From Procambarus clarkii (taxonomy: Eukaryota; Arthropoda; Malacostraca; Decapoda; Cambaridae), in contig NC_091173.1 of NCBI RefSeq assembly GCF_040958095.1, positions 20,325,082 to 20,389,081 on the forward strand: DNA of 64,000 nucleotides, read 5' to 3'. Of this stretch, positions 33,051-43,490 are shown one piece after another. The first letter of the stretch is position 1. The number at the start of each line of letters is the position of its first letter. A model generated the notes under the pieces. That model was not told the DNA's origin, ran no database searches, and saw nothing but the letters and a program-made list of their open reading frames with translations. Made by a program: the position numbers and the translations under genes.

Positions 33051-33460
33051 AGAAGGGTTCAGGTGGTAGACGAAGGGTTCAGGTGGTAGACGAAGGGTTC
33101 AGGTGGTAGACGAAGGGTTCAGGTGGTAGACGAAGGGTTCAGGTGGTAGACGAAGGGTTCAGGTGGTAGACGAAGGGTTCAGGTGGTAGACGAAGGGTTC
33201 AGGTGGTAGACGAAGGGTTTAGGTGGTAGACGAAGGGTTCAGATGGTAGACGAAGGGTTCAGGTGGTAGACGAAGGGTTCAGGTGGTAGACGAAGGGTTC
33301 AGGTGGTAGACGAAGGGTTTAGGTGGTAGACGAAGGGTTCAGATGGTAGACGAAGGGTTCAGGTGGTAGAAGGGTTCAGGTGGTAGAGTAAGGGTTCAGG
33401 TGGTAGGAAAGGGTTCAGGTGATATGGAAGGGTTCAGGTGATATGGAAGGGTTCAGGTGG
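33051..33460. repeat. 20-bp minisatellite (gaagggttcaggtggtagac)
   Basis: About 16 regular copies, then units decaying to ggttcaggtgatatggaag at the right end. The aggttt and cagatgg variants occur together twice, 100 bp apart, marking a five-unit duplication. Confidence 0.95.
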
Positions 33461-34373
33461 TATGGGAAAGGGATCACGTTGAAGGAAAGGGTCTTATGTA
33501 ATGGGATTAGTTCGTGTGGGCGGTTAGAGGTTCATTTGATATCTGGGGCTGAGAATGAATGGGAAGATAAAGTTTTAGGTGCAATGGAAGGGAGCCAGAA
33601 GGGAGAGGAATGGTTCATAAAGGGGTGAGGCACTCAAGGGGAGAGAGAGGGCGTGAGGCACTTGGGGAATTGAATGGGGAGGTAGTTGAAGGCACTCGGG
33701 AGGAAGTAGTGGGAGAGACGAGAGAGAGAGAGAGATGGCGTGGACAGGTTTAACATACGTCGCCTTTCCCGTCTCCTCTTCCATTCTCTACTCTGGCGCC
33801 TCCCCCTTTACCGTCTCTCATCTCCCCTTTCTACACGTCTCTCTCGCCTCTTCCGTCTGCTCCTAATAACACAAGCACCGTCAACTCTTAGAGTGCAAGC
33901 TGCGGGTGCCGTCTGACTGACTTCTCTCACCTCAATCTTGCACTCTGTCACCTCACTCGCACTCTCACTCCACTATCTCACTCTCACCTCACGTTCTCGT
34001 CTCAGTCTCACTCTCAACTCGTGCTCACCGCACTTGCGTACAATGACTACACTCACTCTCCCTCACCCCACTCACCCAGCCGGAGTGGGAGGGGAGAGAG
34101 AGGGAGTAAGATACTGAGGGATAAGGGACGAAGCGAATGAGGGAGAAGGGAAGGAGGGAATGATGGACCTAGACAGCAAATGAGGGAGGAATATCCTGCA
34201 AGGTGTTGGTTGTTGGTGAGAGGGAGAGTGTGCGTGGGCTTCGGGAGAGGGAGGGAGAGAGAGAGTGAGGGAGAGAGACAGAGAGAGAGAGAGAGGGGGT
34301 AGAGGGGGTGATGGAGGCGAGGGAGAGGGAGGAGGAGGAGGAGAGGCAGATCGATGAAGAGGGAGAGAGAGGG
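33461..34373. other. No gene recognised; purine-rich upstream of a candidate promoter
   Basis: Mostly G/A-rich on the plus strand, with a C/T-rich segment (33765-34080) in between. No coding evidence. Confidence 0.4.
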
Positions 34374-34437
34374 TATAAAGAGGAGTGAGAGCGTCGGTGG
34401 GGCTCAGAGGCTCCCAGTGAGGTGACCGTCGTGGACA
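34374..34437 (+). promoter_or_regulatory. Candidate core promoter: TATA, Inr and DPE
   Basis: TATAAAG begins at 34374. An initiator-like ctCAGAGG has its A at 34406, 32 nt after the first T of the TATA box. A downstream promoter element match GGACA lies at 34433-34437, which is +28 to +32 from that A. The arthropod spacing rules for TATA, Inr and DPE are all met at once. Transcription itself is inferred. Confidence 0.5.
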
Positions 34438-34749
34438 CTCACACACTCACACTCAGGTGGCCCTCTGGAGGCCCTCACCACGCCCACATCTCCCCCACCA
34501 CCACACACCTACCAACACTACCCACAATTACCAATCTTACCGAGTCCCCACTACCTCATCCCCCCACACACCCTCCAAACATCTCCTCCCCGCCTCCCAA
34601 GATCTCCTTTCCTCGCTAGAGAGGAAAAGGGGGCGAGAAAGAGGCAAAGGGAGGCACCTGTTGACGGGAAAGGGGTGACCACTCCCTCTCTCTCCCCCTC
34701 GCTCACACACCTGTTGCTGCCAGCCTCCCCGCCGCCGCCCGCGTTCAAG
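34406..34749 (+). other. Candidate 5' leader exon ending in a strong splice donor
   Basis: From the proposed start at 34406 to 34749 there is no ATG at all. The segment ends in ttcAAG followed by GTAAGT, a consensus splice donor (intron from 34750). A 344-nt ATG-free leader followed by an ideal donor suits a non-coding first exon whose coding exons lie downstream, possibly outside the window. Composition is C-rich with CpGs near the donor. Confidence 0.45.
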
Positions 34750-35045
34750 GTAAGTCTCTCTCACACACCTGTAATGTCCTGACTCGCTCTCATAACCTGT
34801 TGACAACACGTCCTGCAACCGGTTTCCACCCCATGTTGAGTGGTAAATAACAACATCCAAGAAATACCTGTAGGATGGTCCAGAACATTCTGGGAAAGGA
34901 CGTAGGATGTTTCAAACTTTTGTTTTACAAGATGGTGTTAACTTGGTTTCCTCTATAATCATCTGTAACACGATTTTTTGGTTCCGTTAACAGAATTTTC
35001 TCTTAATGGAAAGAGGCGAGGTCTTTATAATCTTATTTTGGGGGT

Positions 35046-35105
<60 letters not shown>

Positions 35106-35195
35106 CTTTGGAGTTATTGGTAAGAAAGAGGAGAGAATTTTATACTAATTCATCGGTTATAAGACTCTGAAATGGTTTCCTATATTTGTCGGACT
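34750..35195. other. Possible first intron start; includes (TA)n
   Basis: Holds a (TA)n microsatellite at 35049-35101 and otherwise no recognised element. Confidence 0.4.
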
Positions 35196-35202
35196 TTGAA
35201 TT

Positions 35203-35392
35203 AGTATCATGTCACTGTAGCACTGTGGGATGGTATCATGTTACTGTAGCACTGTGGGATGGTATCCTGTTATTGTAGCACTGTGGGATGGTATCCTGTT
35301 ATTGTAGCACTGTGGGATGGTATCCTGTTATTGTAGCACTGTGGGATGATATCCTGTTATTGTAGCACTGTGGGATGGTATCCTGTTACTCT
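35203..35392. repeat. 29-bp minisatellite, about 6.5 copies
   Basis: Unit gtagcactgtgggatggtat plus cctgttatt. The first two units carry catgt(c/t)ac variants. Confidence 0.9.
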
Positions 35393-35444
35393 TCCTATGG
35401 GTATGTGGCGGGGACTGACGTCTCCGTGTAAGCATTCTGTCACT

Positions 35445-35665
35445 ATCTGGGTTGTGGTGTGATGATGCACTACCAGAAATCATAGCCAAATACCCCAGGT
35501 TCACTTACCGTAGTGCAAGCATGCCACGGTAACCTTCCCACCTCCGTCCTTGGCTCGGGTTCGAGTGCATGATAAGTCAATCAAATTACAAGCAACTGGT
35601 TCGCCTCAAATGTAAATTGCTTAGCTTGGAGACTGTTGTGGCCAAGCTCTTATAACGCATTATAG
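35445..35665 (+). repeat. LINE 3'-end copy (zinc-knuckle family)
   Basis: The plus strand reads LPEIIAKYPRF at the left, matching LPEILAKYPQF at 3.93 kb, then a non-coding tail. 5' truncated. Confidence 0.6.
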
Positions 35666-35679
35666 TGTAAAAAGGTTTG

Positions 35680-35960
35680 GGGGGATGGATCGATGTCCAG
35701 AGGGCTTCGAAAAGGATGGGGGAGAGGAGGGATGGGGGGATTTACAATTCTGGAAGAGGATGGGGTTTGTGAGTGAGAGGGGGGATGAAAAGTTTGGTGG
35801 CTTGTCCCTCTCGGGTTGGCCTGAGGTGTGTGGGTTTGGGTGGGTGTGGGTTGAGGAAGGTTGTGAGTGCGTCGGTTGGGTTGGCTGGTGTGGGTGTCTT
35901 AGTTGGTGTTCGGATTTCTAGGAGGCGGCGGTGGTGGTGGCTTCAAGAGGCTCATCACAC
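35680..35960. other. G-rich tract
   Basis: Plus strand rich in ggtgtggg-type phrases with no coding motif; a possible acceptor-like tttctag at 35915-35921 is not supported further. Confidence 0.3.
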
Positions 35961-36019
35961 CAACGTCAATGTTGCACTGTTTGCAACACAAAAAATGTTT
36001 TTTTTTTTCGTTTTGTATC

Positions 36020-36145
36020 GAAAAATCTACAGAGAAATGGGAAAGCCGGTGTTAACAACGGCTTTAATTGGCCGAAACGTTCATCTCCCTTTTCCATTTC
36101 TCTGTGGATTTTCCGCATACCAATAATCACTGTTTCGTGATCGCC
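36020..36145. mobile_element. Possible distant relative of the hairpin SINE
   Basis: Arms tctacagagaaatgggaaag and cttttccatttctctgtgga flank an inner loop with cgaaacgttcatctccc, resembling the structure, not the exact sequence, of the hairpin family. The right end cactgtttcgtgatcgcc loosely matches the family's inverted head. Confidence 0.35.
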
Positions 36146-36148
36146 AAT

Positions 36149-36151
<3 letters not shown>

Positions 36152-36226
<75 letters not shown>
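36152..36226. repeat. (TA)n microsatellite
   Basis: About 75 bp of TA just outside the left flank of the large palindrome. Confidence 0.97.
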
Positions 36227-36228
<2 letters not shown>

Positions 36229-36310
36229 CCACATACTGAGCGGACTGACACAATACCCACAAGAGTGGACCTTCTCTGACCCGATTTATACAATATATAT
36301 ATATATATAT

Positions 36311-37684
36311 GCGAACAAGCCTGAATGGTCCCCAGGACATATGCAACTGAAAACTCACACCCCAGAAGTGACTCGAACCCATACTCCCAGAAGCAACGCA
36401 TCTGGTATGTACAAGACGCCTTAATCCACTTGACCATCACGACCGGACAAAATGAGGTGATAGCCGAGGCTATTTGAACCACCCCACCGCCGGCACTCGG
36501 ATAGTTATCTTGGGCATAGCATTTTACCAAATCACCTCATTCTTTGGGGCAACACGTGAGGAACACAAATGCGAACAAGCCTGAATGGTCCCCAGGACAT
36601 ATGCAACTGAAAACTCACACCCCAGAAGTGACTCGAACCCATACTCCCAGAAGCAACGCATCTGGTATGTACAAGACGCCTTAATCCACTTGACCATCAC
36701 GACCGGACAAAATGAGGTGATAGCCGAGGCTATTTGAACCACCCCACCGCCGGCACTCGGATAGTTATCTTGGGCATAGCATTTTACCAAATCACCTCAT
36801 TCTTTGGGGCAACACGTGAGGAACACAAATGCGAACAAGCCTGAATGGTCCCCAGGACATATGCAACTGAAAACTCACACCCCAGAAGTGACTCGAACCC
36901 ATACTCCCAGAAGCAACGCATCTGGTATGTACAAGACGCCTTAATCCACTTGACCATCACGACCGGACAAAATGAGGTGATAGCCGAGGCTATTTGAACC
37001 ACCCCACCGCCGGCACTCGGATAGTTATCTTGGGCATAGCATTTTACCAAATCACCTCATTCTTTGGGGCAACACGTGAGGAACACAAATGCGAACAAGC
37101 CTGAATGGTCCCCAGGACATATGCAACTGAAAACTCACACCCCAGAAGTGACTCGAACCCATACTCCCAGAAGCAACGCATCTGGTATGTACAAGACGCC
37201 TTAATCCACTTGACCATCACGACCGGACAAAATGAGGTGATAGCCGAGGCTATTTGAACCACCCCACCGCCGGCACTCGGATAGTTATCTTGGGCATAGC
37301 ATTTTACCAAATCACCTCATTCTTTGGGGCAACACGTGAGGAACACAAATGCGAACAAGCCTGAATGGTCCCCAGGACATATGCAACTGAAAACTCACAC
37401 CCCAGAAGTGACTCGAACCCATACTCCCAGAAGCAACGCATCTGGTATGTACAAGACGCCTTAATCCACTTGACCATCACGACCGGACAAAATGAGGTGA
37501 TAGCCGAGGCTATTTGAACCACCCCACCGCCGGCACTCGGATAGTTATCTTGGGCATAGCATTTTACCAAATCACCTCATTCTTTGGGGCAACACGTGAG
37601 GAACACAAATGCGAACAAGCCTGAATGGTCCCCAGGACATATGCAACTGAAAACTCACACCCCAGAAGTGACTCGAACCCATAC
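36311..37684 (-). repeat. Tandem 260-bp units, left arm
   Basis: Units repeat every 260 bp and appear identical in every full copy read. Each carries, on the minus strand, the tRNA-Leu-like module described for the right arm. The frame of about 88 codons in each unit opens on TTG and shifts between units because 260 is not a multiple of three, so it is not a gene. Confidence 0.95.
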
Positions 37685-39670
37685 ACTCGGATAACTATCC
37701 GAGTGCCGGCGGTGGGGTGGTTCAAATAGCCTCGGCTATCACCTCATTTTGTCCGGTCGTGATGGTCAAGTGGATTAAGGCGTCTTGTACATACCAGATG
37801 CGTTGCTTCTGGGAGTATGGGTTCGAGTCACTTCTGGGGTGTGAGTTTTCAGTTGCATATGTCCTGGGGACCATTCAGGCTTGTTCGCATTTGTGTTCCT
37901 CACGTGTTGCCCCAAAGAATGAGGTGATTTGGTAAAATGCTATGCCCAAGATAACTATCCGAGTGCCGGCGGTGGGGTGGTTCAAATAGCCTCGGCTATC
38001 ACCTCATTTTGTCCGGTCGTGATGGTCAAGTGGATTAAGGCGTCTTGTACATACCAGATGCGTTGCTTCTGGGAGTATGGGTTCGAGTCACTTCTGGGGT
38101 GTGAGTTTTCAGTTGCATATGTCCTGGGGACCATTCAGGCTTGTTCGCATTTGTGTTCCTCACGTGTTGCCCCAAAGAATGAGGTGATTTGGTAAAATGC
38201 TATGCCCAAGATAACTATCCGAGTGCCGGCGGTGGGGTGGTTCAAATAGCCTCGGCTATCACCTCATTTTGTCCGGTCGTGATGGTCAAGTGGATTAAGG
38301 CGTCTTGTACATACCAGATGCGTTGCTTCTGGGAGTATGGGTTCGAGTCACTTCTGGGGTGTGAGTTTTCAGTTGCATATGTCCTGGGGACCATTCAGGC
38401 TTGTTCGCATTTGTGTTCCTCACGTGTTGCCCCAAAGAATGAGGTGATTTGGTAAAATGCTATGCCCAAGATAACTATCCGAGTGCCGGCGGTGGGGTGG
38501 TTCAAATAGCCTCGGCTATCACCTCATTTTGTCCGGTCGTGATGGTCAAGTGGATTAAGGCGTCTTGTACATACCAGATGCGTTGCTTCTGGGAGTATGG
38601 GTTCGAGTCACTTCTGGGGTGTGAGTTTTCAGTTGCATATGTCCTGGGGACCATTCAGGCTTGTTCGCATTTGTGTTCCTCACGTGTTGCCCCAAAGAAT
38701 GAGGTGATTTGGTAAAATGCTATGCCCAAGATAACTATCCGAGTGCCGGCGGTGGGGTGGTTCAAATAGCCTCGGCTATCACCTCATTTTGTCCGGTCGT
38801 GATGGTCAAGTGGATTAAGGCGTCTTGTACATACCAGATGCGTTGCTTCTGGGAGTATGGGTTCGAGTCACTTCTGGGGTGTGAGTTTTCAGTTGCATAT
38901 GTCCTGGGGACCATTCAGGCTTGTTCGCATTTGTGTTCCTCACGTGTTGCCCCAAAGAATGAGGTGATTTGGTAAAATGCTATGCCCAAGATAACTATCC
39001 GAGTGCCGGCGGTGGGGTGGTTCAAATAGCCTCGGCTATCACCTCATTTTGTCCGGTCGTGATGGTCAAGTGGATTAAGGCGTCTTGTACATACCAGATG
39101 CGTTGCTTCTGGGAGTATGGGTTCGAGTCACTTCTGGGGTGTGAGTTTTCAGTTGCATATGTCCTGGGGACCATTCAGGCTTGTTCGCATTTGTGTTCCT
39201 CACGTGTTGCCCCAAAGAATGAGGTGATTTGGTAAAATGCTATGCCCAAGATAACTATCCGAGTGCCGGCGGTGGGGTGGTTCAAATAGCCTCGGCTATC
39301 ACCTCATTTTGTCCGGTCGTGATGGTCAAGTGGATTAAGGCGTCTTGTACATACCAGATGCGTTGCTTCTGGGAGTATGGGTTCGAGTCACTTCTGGGGT
39401 GTGAGTTTTCAGTTGCATATGTCCTGGGGACCATTCAGGCTTGTTCGCATTTGTGTTCCTCACGTGTTGCCCCAAAGAATGAGGTGATTTGGTAAAATGC
39501 TATGCCCAAGATAACTATCCGAGTGCCGGCGGTGGGGTGGTTCAAATAGCCTCGGCTATCACCTCATTTTGTCCGGTCGTGATGGTCAAGTGGATTAAGG
39601 CGTCTTGTACATACCAGATGCGTTGCTTCTGGGAGTATGGGTTCGAGTCACTTCTGGGGTGTGAGTTTTC

Positions 39671-39672
<2 letters not shown>
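37685..39672 (+). repeat. Tandem 260-bp units, right arm, with Pol III-type modules
   Basis: Seven to eight identical units. Each has a perfect A-box (TGGTCAAGTGG, first at 37763) and B-box (GTTCGAGTC, first at 37821), 58 bp apart as in class II (Leu/Ser) tRNAs, then TTTT in gagttttcag about 35 nt later, a possible Pol III terminator. Acceptor- and T-stem pairing is poor, so these are tRNA-Leu-derived SINE-type units, not working tRNA genes. The last unit ends abruptly at (TA)n. Confidence 0.9.
37756..37856 (+). ncRNA. Representative tRNA-Leu-like Pol III unit (repeated in each copy)
   Basis: The proposed transcript runs from the gtcgtga acceptor-like 5' end through the A-box and a long variable region to the T-run. 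A potential RNA of about 100 nt would come from each of roughly 13 copies on the two arms. Expression is untested. Confidence 0.35.
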
Positions 39673-39747
<75 letters not shown>

Positions 39748-39811
39748 CAATTAAAATACATACATAAAATCAAAAATATATATATATACAATATATATAT
39801 ATATATATATT
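39673..39811. repeat. (TA)n arrays at the right shoulder of the palindrome
   Basis: About 70 bp of TA, a short AT-rich spacer (39744-39772), and a second TA run that continues into the inverted flank. Confidence 0.95.
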
Positions 39812-39954
39812 GTATAAATCGGGTCAGAGAAGGTCCACTCTTGTGGGTATTGTGTCAGTCCGCTCAGTATGTGGGGTCTCGGGAAGGTCTGGTGGTCGTG
39901 GATGCGTCTGATCACTGGTCGTTGAAGAGTAGCTTGAAGAAGAAGAAGTGGTAG

Positions 39955-40172
39955 ATGTGTGCCTCACGGCACACATCTACCACTCACGACACACACATCT
40001 ACCACTCACGGCACACATCTACCACTCACGGCACACATCTACCACTCACGACACACACATCTACCACTCACGGCACACATCTACCACTCACGGCACACAT
40101 CTACCACTCACGACACACACATCTACCACTCACGGCACACATCTACCACTCACGACACACACATCTACCACC
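39955..40172. repeat. 20-22-bp minisatellite (cggcacacatctaccactca)
   Basis: Ten units, alternating a 20-bp cggcaca form and a 22-bp cgacacaca form. The left junction is a short inverted repeat (tggtagatgtgtgcc then ggcacacatctacca, 39949-39980). Confidence 0.95.
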
Positions 40173-40215
40173 TCCGGGCTACTCATGCCCGTGCCACCTC
40201 TTGTGTGGCTCAATC
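40173..40215 (+). repeat. Retroelement tail with CGGGC hairpin
   Basis: cgggctactcatgcccg (40175-40191) followed by tgccacctcttg; the same tail is at 52.30 kb and inverted at 47.15 kb. Confidence 0.55.
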
Positions 40216-41345
40216 TTTACCATCAGTTTACATTCGTGAGTAGGTAGAGTCGTTACATTTTTACATAGGTCCCCCCCCCCCAAAAGGAAGTGATTAAACT
40301 ATCTTAATTAAATTATGTCAATTAACTAAATTACATAAATTATTAAATGTGGTTGCTGGGGTAGTGTTTGATAACTAACACTGTGAAGGCGCTGAGGTCA
40401 GTGTCACGTGACCAGTCTGTAGACCGTTACCAGAAGTCTCTATATCTATTTATCTATCTATCTAGTCGCTCCTCTCTAACATCCACGTAACTACCTCCAA
40501 GCTAGACCTAACTACACTGAATTATCAAACCTGGTTCGTAATTATTTCAACTAACAAAATAAAACAGGCAGAAAGCAACTAAAATAATTCATATTTATGA
40601 CACATAAATTAATTATAATTATATAAATTAAAGCTAACTGGAAACTAATTATAAAGTGAATCGATTCTAAACTGATTTTAAATGATAAACACTAAATTCT
40701 GTAATTATATTGTGAATAATTTAGCTTTAAACAAACTGTAACATAATTATTAAATATGTCAGAGCGGTTGATGGTGTGGCATATGTCACTATATTGCCCC
40801 GGAACTGCACATTAGCGGGGGTTTGCGGGTGGGTGGAAAAAGGGCACGCAATTAATTATATCGGTGGGTCTACCTGCCTTGTTCTCTCTCTTTCGGCCCC
40901 CTTCAATTCTCTTCTGCTTTTCCTTTCTCTTCTGATTCTCATTACACTCCTCTTCTCATCCTCCTTCTTTCGTCTCTGCCTCTCTTCTCTTTTTTCTGCT
41001 CTTTCTCACTTGCTTTTGTTCTTTGTCTCCTCTATTGCCCCTCCTACTCCTCTTCCTCTCAAGGAGAGGATTAAATTGCTTTTGTGTCTATAATTAAAAG
41101 TGTGTCGCCGTGATGTGCTAAGTCCTCGGCGTCCCAAAACAGCTCTGTTTTCTGCTCTGTTTATATCTTGGACTTTTATGTTGGGTTTTCTTGTATGTAT
41201 AAAAGTGTCGATGTTTTTGTTATTTTCATTATTTTGTATTAATGTATTTTAATTGCTTTTGTAGACACAATCTTTAATGATGTTTCTGCGAAGATGTATT
41301 TTTTTTTTAGTTTTGATTTATTTATTACTGTATTTGTTTCACTAA

Positions 41346-41350
<5 letters not shown>
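40216..41350. other. No gene recognised
   Basis: AT-rich, then a C/T-rich tract (40860-41075), then AT-rich again. No coding evidence. Confidence 0.4.

Positions 41351-41420
<70 letters not shown>
41351..41420. repeat. (TA)n microsatellite, left of MITE
   Basis: About 70 bp of TA. Confidence 0.97.
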
Positions 41421-41425
<5 letters not shown>

Positions 41426-41804
41426 GTACCTAGTAGCCAGAACGCACTTCTCGGCCTACTATGCAAGGCCCGATTTGCCTAATAAGCCAAGTTTACTGAA
41501 TTAATATATTTTTTCTCTAATTTTTTTCTTATGAAATGATAGAGCTACCCATTTCATTATTTATGAGGTCAATTTTTTTTTATTGGAGTTAAAATTAACG
41601 TAGATATATGACCGAACCTAACAAACCCTACCTAACCTAACCTATCTTTATTGGTTAGGTTAGGTTAGGTAGCCGAAAAAGTTAGGTTAGGTTAGGTTAG
41701 GTAGGTTAGGTAGTCGAAAAACAATTAATTCATGAAAACTTGGCTTATTAGGCAAATTGGGCTTTGCATAGTAGGCTGAGAAGTGCGTTCTGGCTACTAG
41801 GTAC

Positions 41805-41809
<5 letters not shown>
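41421..41809. mobile_element. MITE with 74-bp terminal inverted repeats and TTAGG core
   Basis: The left terminus (atgtcgtacctagtagccag, 41421-41494) is the reverse complement of the right (41736-41809) with about three mismatches in 74 bp. The core holds a hairpin of (CCTAA)n at 41626-41645 against (TTAGG)n at 41653-41672 and further ttaggttagg runs. The element sits inside (TA)n on both sides, consistent with TA-targeted insertion. It has no coding capacity. A diverged terminus of the same family lies at 50.57-50.63 kb. Confidence 0.9.

Positions 41810-41899
<90 letters not shown>
41810..41899. repeat. (TA)n microsatellite, right of MITE
   Basis: About 90 bp of TA. Confidence 0.97.
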
Positions 41900-41902
<3 letters not shown>

Positions 41903-42834
41903 ACAGAGCATGCGTTTGAAATCTTAACACGTAAAGAGTGGCTTGTGGCGGGTCCCTCTTGACAGTTCAAGGTCGACCTGCATTGCGTCTCGATGAATTT
42001 CCGTGCCCAAACGTCACCCGTGAACATCCTGGTGTCTTTCATCAGTCATGTGACGACGCCGCGGGTAATGTGGGTCACGGTGCGCGGGTCCGGGTCGTGC
42101 TCCTCCTTCCACGACGACCACGACGACAGAACCAGCAACCACCAGTAATACACGCTTCAATATTCAGGTCATGAACGGTCCCTTGCTCCTTCGGCGTGTT
42201 TACACTCAAGGGTCCGCCAGTGTCCCAGTTTTATTCCATAAGTCACAGTCACTAGTACTGTGGTCCCTGCTGACTATGGTCCTGCTGACTATAGTCAGCA
42301 GTTTATTGACCATAGTTTATTGGAGCATTTCAATTTTTTATCAGCCTGGAGGCAGTCTGTTCAGAAAGGTCTCTCCAAGTTCGAGGAGTCTCCCGAGACT
42401 GAAGGATACCTATTACTACTACACATATAAACATTGAATTGACAAGTACCCCTCCTCCGACCCATAGCTTAGTGTTAATACTACCAGAGGCTTTACATAA
42501 GCACAAGGCCTAGTTTGGATCTAGTTGTCTGTTGCTGTTTGAATTCCTCTGATTTCTTTGGTGATGCTTGGTCACTTGTGCAAAAGGGCTGAAATACTAA
42601 TCTCTATTAAATGCTTGAATGGAAAGTCAGGAATTTCCAAAGCATCCCAACACACTTTTAGCCATTTACAAACGCAACAACTCATATAAAGTTCAAATTT
42701 TACAAAATGAGAAAAAAGCAAGCGCTGGAGTACACATACACTCACTTGAGACTCACGTCAACCTCCAAAGCTCCTTCAATTTGCAGCAAAAGTCACTTTA
42801 AATGACAATCAGATCAGGCCAGCAACACTCTTCA
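41900..42834. other. No gene recognised; includes a 20-bp perfect palindrome
   Basis: CTGCTGACTATAGTCAGCAG at 42282-42301 is a perfect palindrome within a small repeat cluster of ctgctgacta and ttgaccata phrases. No coding evidence. Confidence 0.5.
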
Positions 42835-42865
42835 TTCAACCTCATGGTTCAACCATGAGGTTGAA
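42835..42865. repeat. Hairpin with 13-bp arms
   Basis: ttcaacctcatgg and ccatgaggttgaa around a 5-base loop, at the left edge of the dispersed element copy. Confidence 0.9.
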
Positions 42866-43490
42866 CTCCTGGTTCAACCTTGACGATCAGCGAACGTCTG
42901 GACACCTGCTCCGTCTGGGGGCCTCGTATCACCTTCTGTTTCGCGATTTTCGGTTTTGATCCTGCCATTTGGCGGTCCCCTTCAACGATCCGGATTTTTA
43001 CGACGCCTGGCGCACATATCGCCCGGAGTCACAGGAAAGTTGATAGATTTTTAACGTTTTCTGGCGGGGAGACGGAATCCGGCGCCGGCTTGGCTAAGAG
43101 GTGCCGGGAGTTGGTGGGTCTTGGTGGGCTCCTGGTGGGCCCTCAGCTGTGGTGGGCCCCCGATGGGCCCTCAGCCGTGGTGGGCGGCTGACACCTGCTC
43201 TGTCGGGGACCACTGAATGTCTTTTTGCGTTTTAGTTTGGGGACGAGTTCTTGCTCTTGCTACCCAGTGACCTCTGTGTGGGGCGGGGCCTGTGCCTATC
43301 TCCCAGAGGGACTCCTGGGGCCTTCCCAGTCATCTGCTCATCTGTGTTTATTGGCCGCCAGGCGCATTAGTTTCCGCCGATAATCGACATTGATTTCGCC
43401 ATTAGGCTTCACGATTAACCCTTCCCGGGTACACCGGGGCGCATCCGATCCATCGATCGCCATCGTCCTTAAATCAACAACAACAACTCA
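42866..43490 (+). mobile_element. Dispersed element of unknown class, second copy
   Basis: Colinear with 16.38-17.49 kb, but without the LINE tail and 28-bp array. Shared blocks: ttcaaccttgac, cctggcgcacatatcgcc (43008), ttttctggcg, cggcgccggc, gttggtgggtcttgg and the final catcaacaac-like end. A gggccctcag(c/t)(t/c)gtggtggg phrase is duplicated at 43138-43185. Class unknown. Confidence 0.5.

Larger units (their letters stand above)
36227..39876. repeat. Large inverted repeat (palindrome) with 260-bp unit arms
   Basis: A 67-bp segment at the left (ccccacatactgagcgg to gatttatacaa) is exactly the reverse complement of the right end (39810-39876). Inside lie a left arm of 5.3 minus-oriented 260-bp units (36311-37684) and a right arm of 7.6 plus-oriented units (37685-39672), separated from the flanks by (TA)n. 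The turn-around at 37685 reads ACTCGGATA-AC-TATCCGAGT. It may be a true palindromic amplification or a fold-back assembly error. Confidence 0.9.

Noticed and set aside
37756-37845. Functional tRNA-Leu gene
   Set aside because: A- and B-boxes are perfect, but acceptor and T stems pair poorly and the anticodon loop is oversized; a tRNA-derived SINE unit fits better.
36311-39672. CRISPR-like regularity of repeats
   Set aside because: No unique spacers: the 260-bp units are contiguous and identical, and the DNA is eukaryotic.
36524-39767. Eleven or more identical 88-codon frames in the 260-bp units
   Set aside because: They open on TTG, shift frame from unit to unit, and overlap a tRNA-like Pol III module; best explained as a by-product of the repeat.
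41600-41720. A telomere or chromosome end
   Set aside because: TTAGG runs are short, in both orientations, and enclosed by 74-bp terminal inverted repeats; they belong to a MITE.
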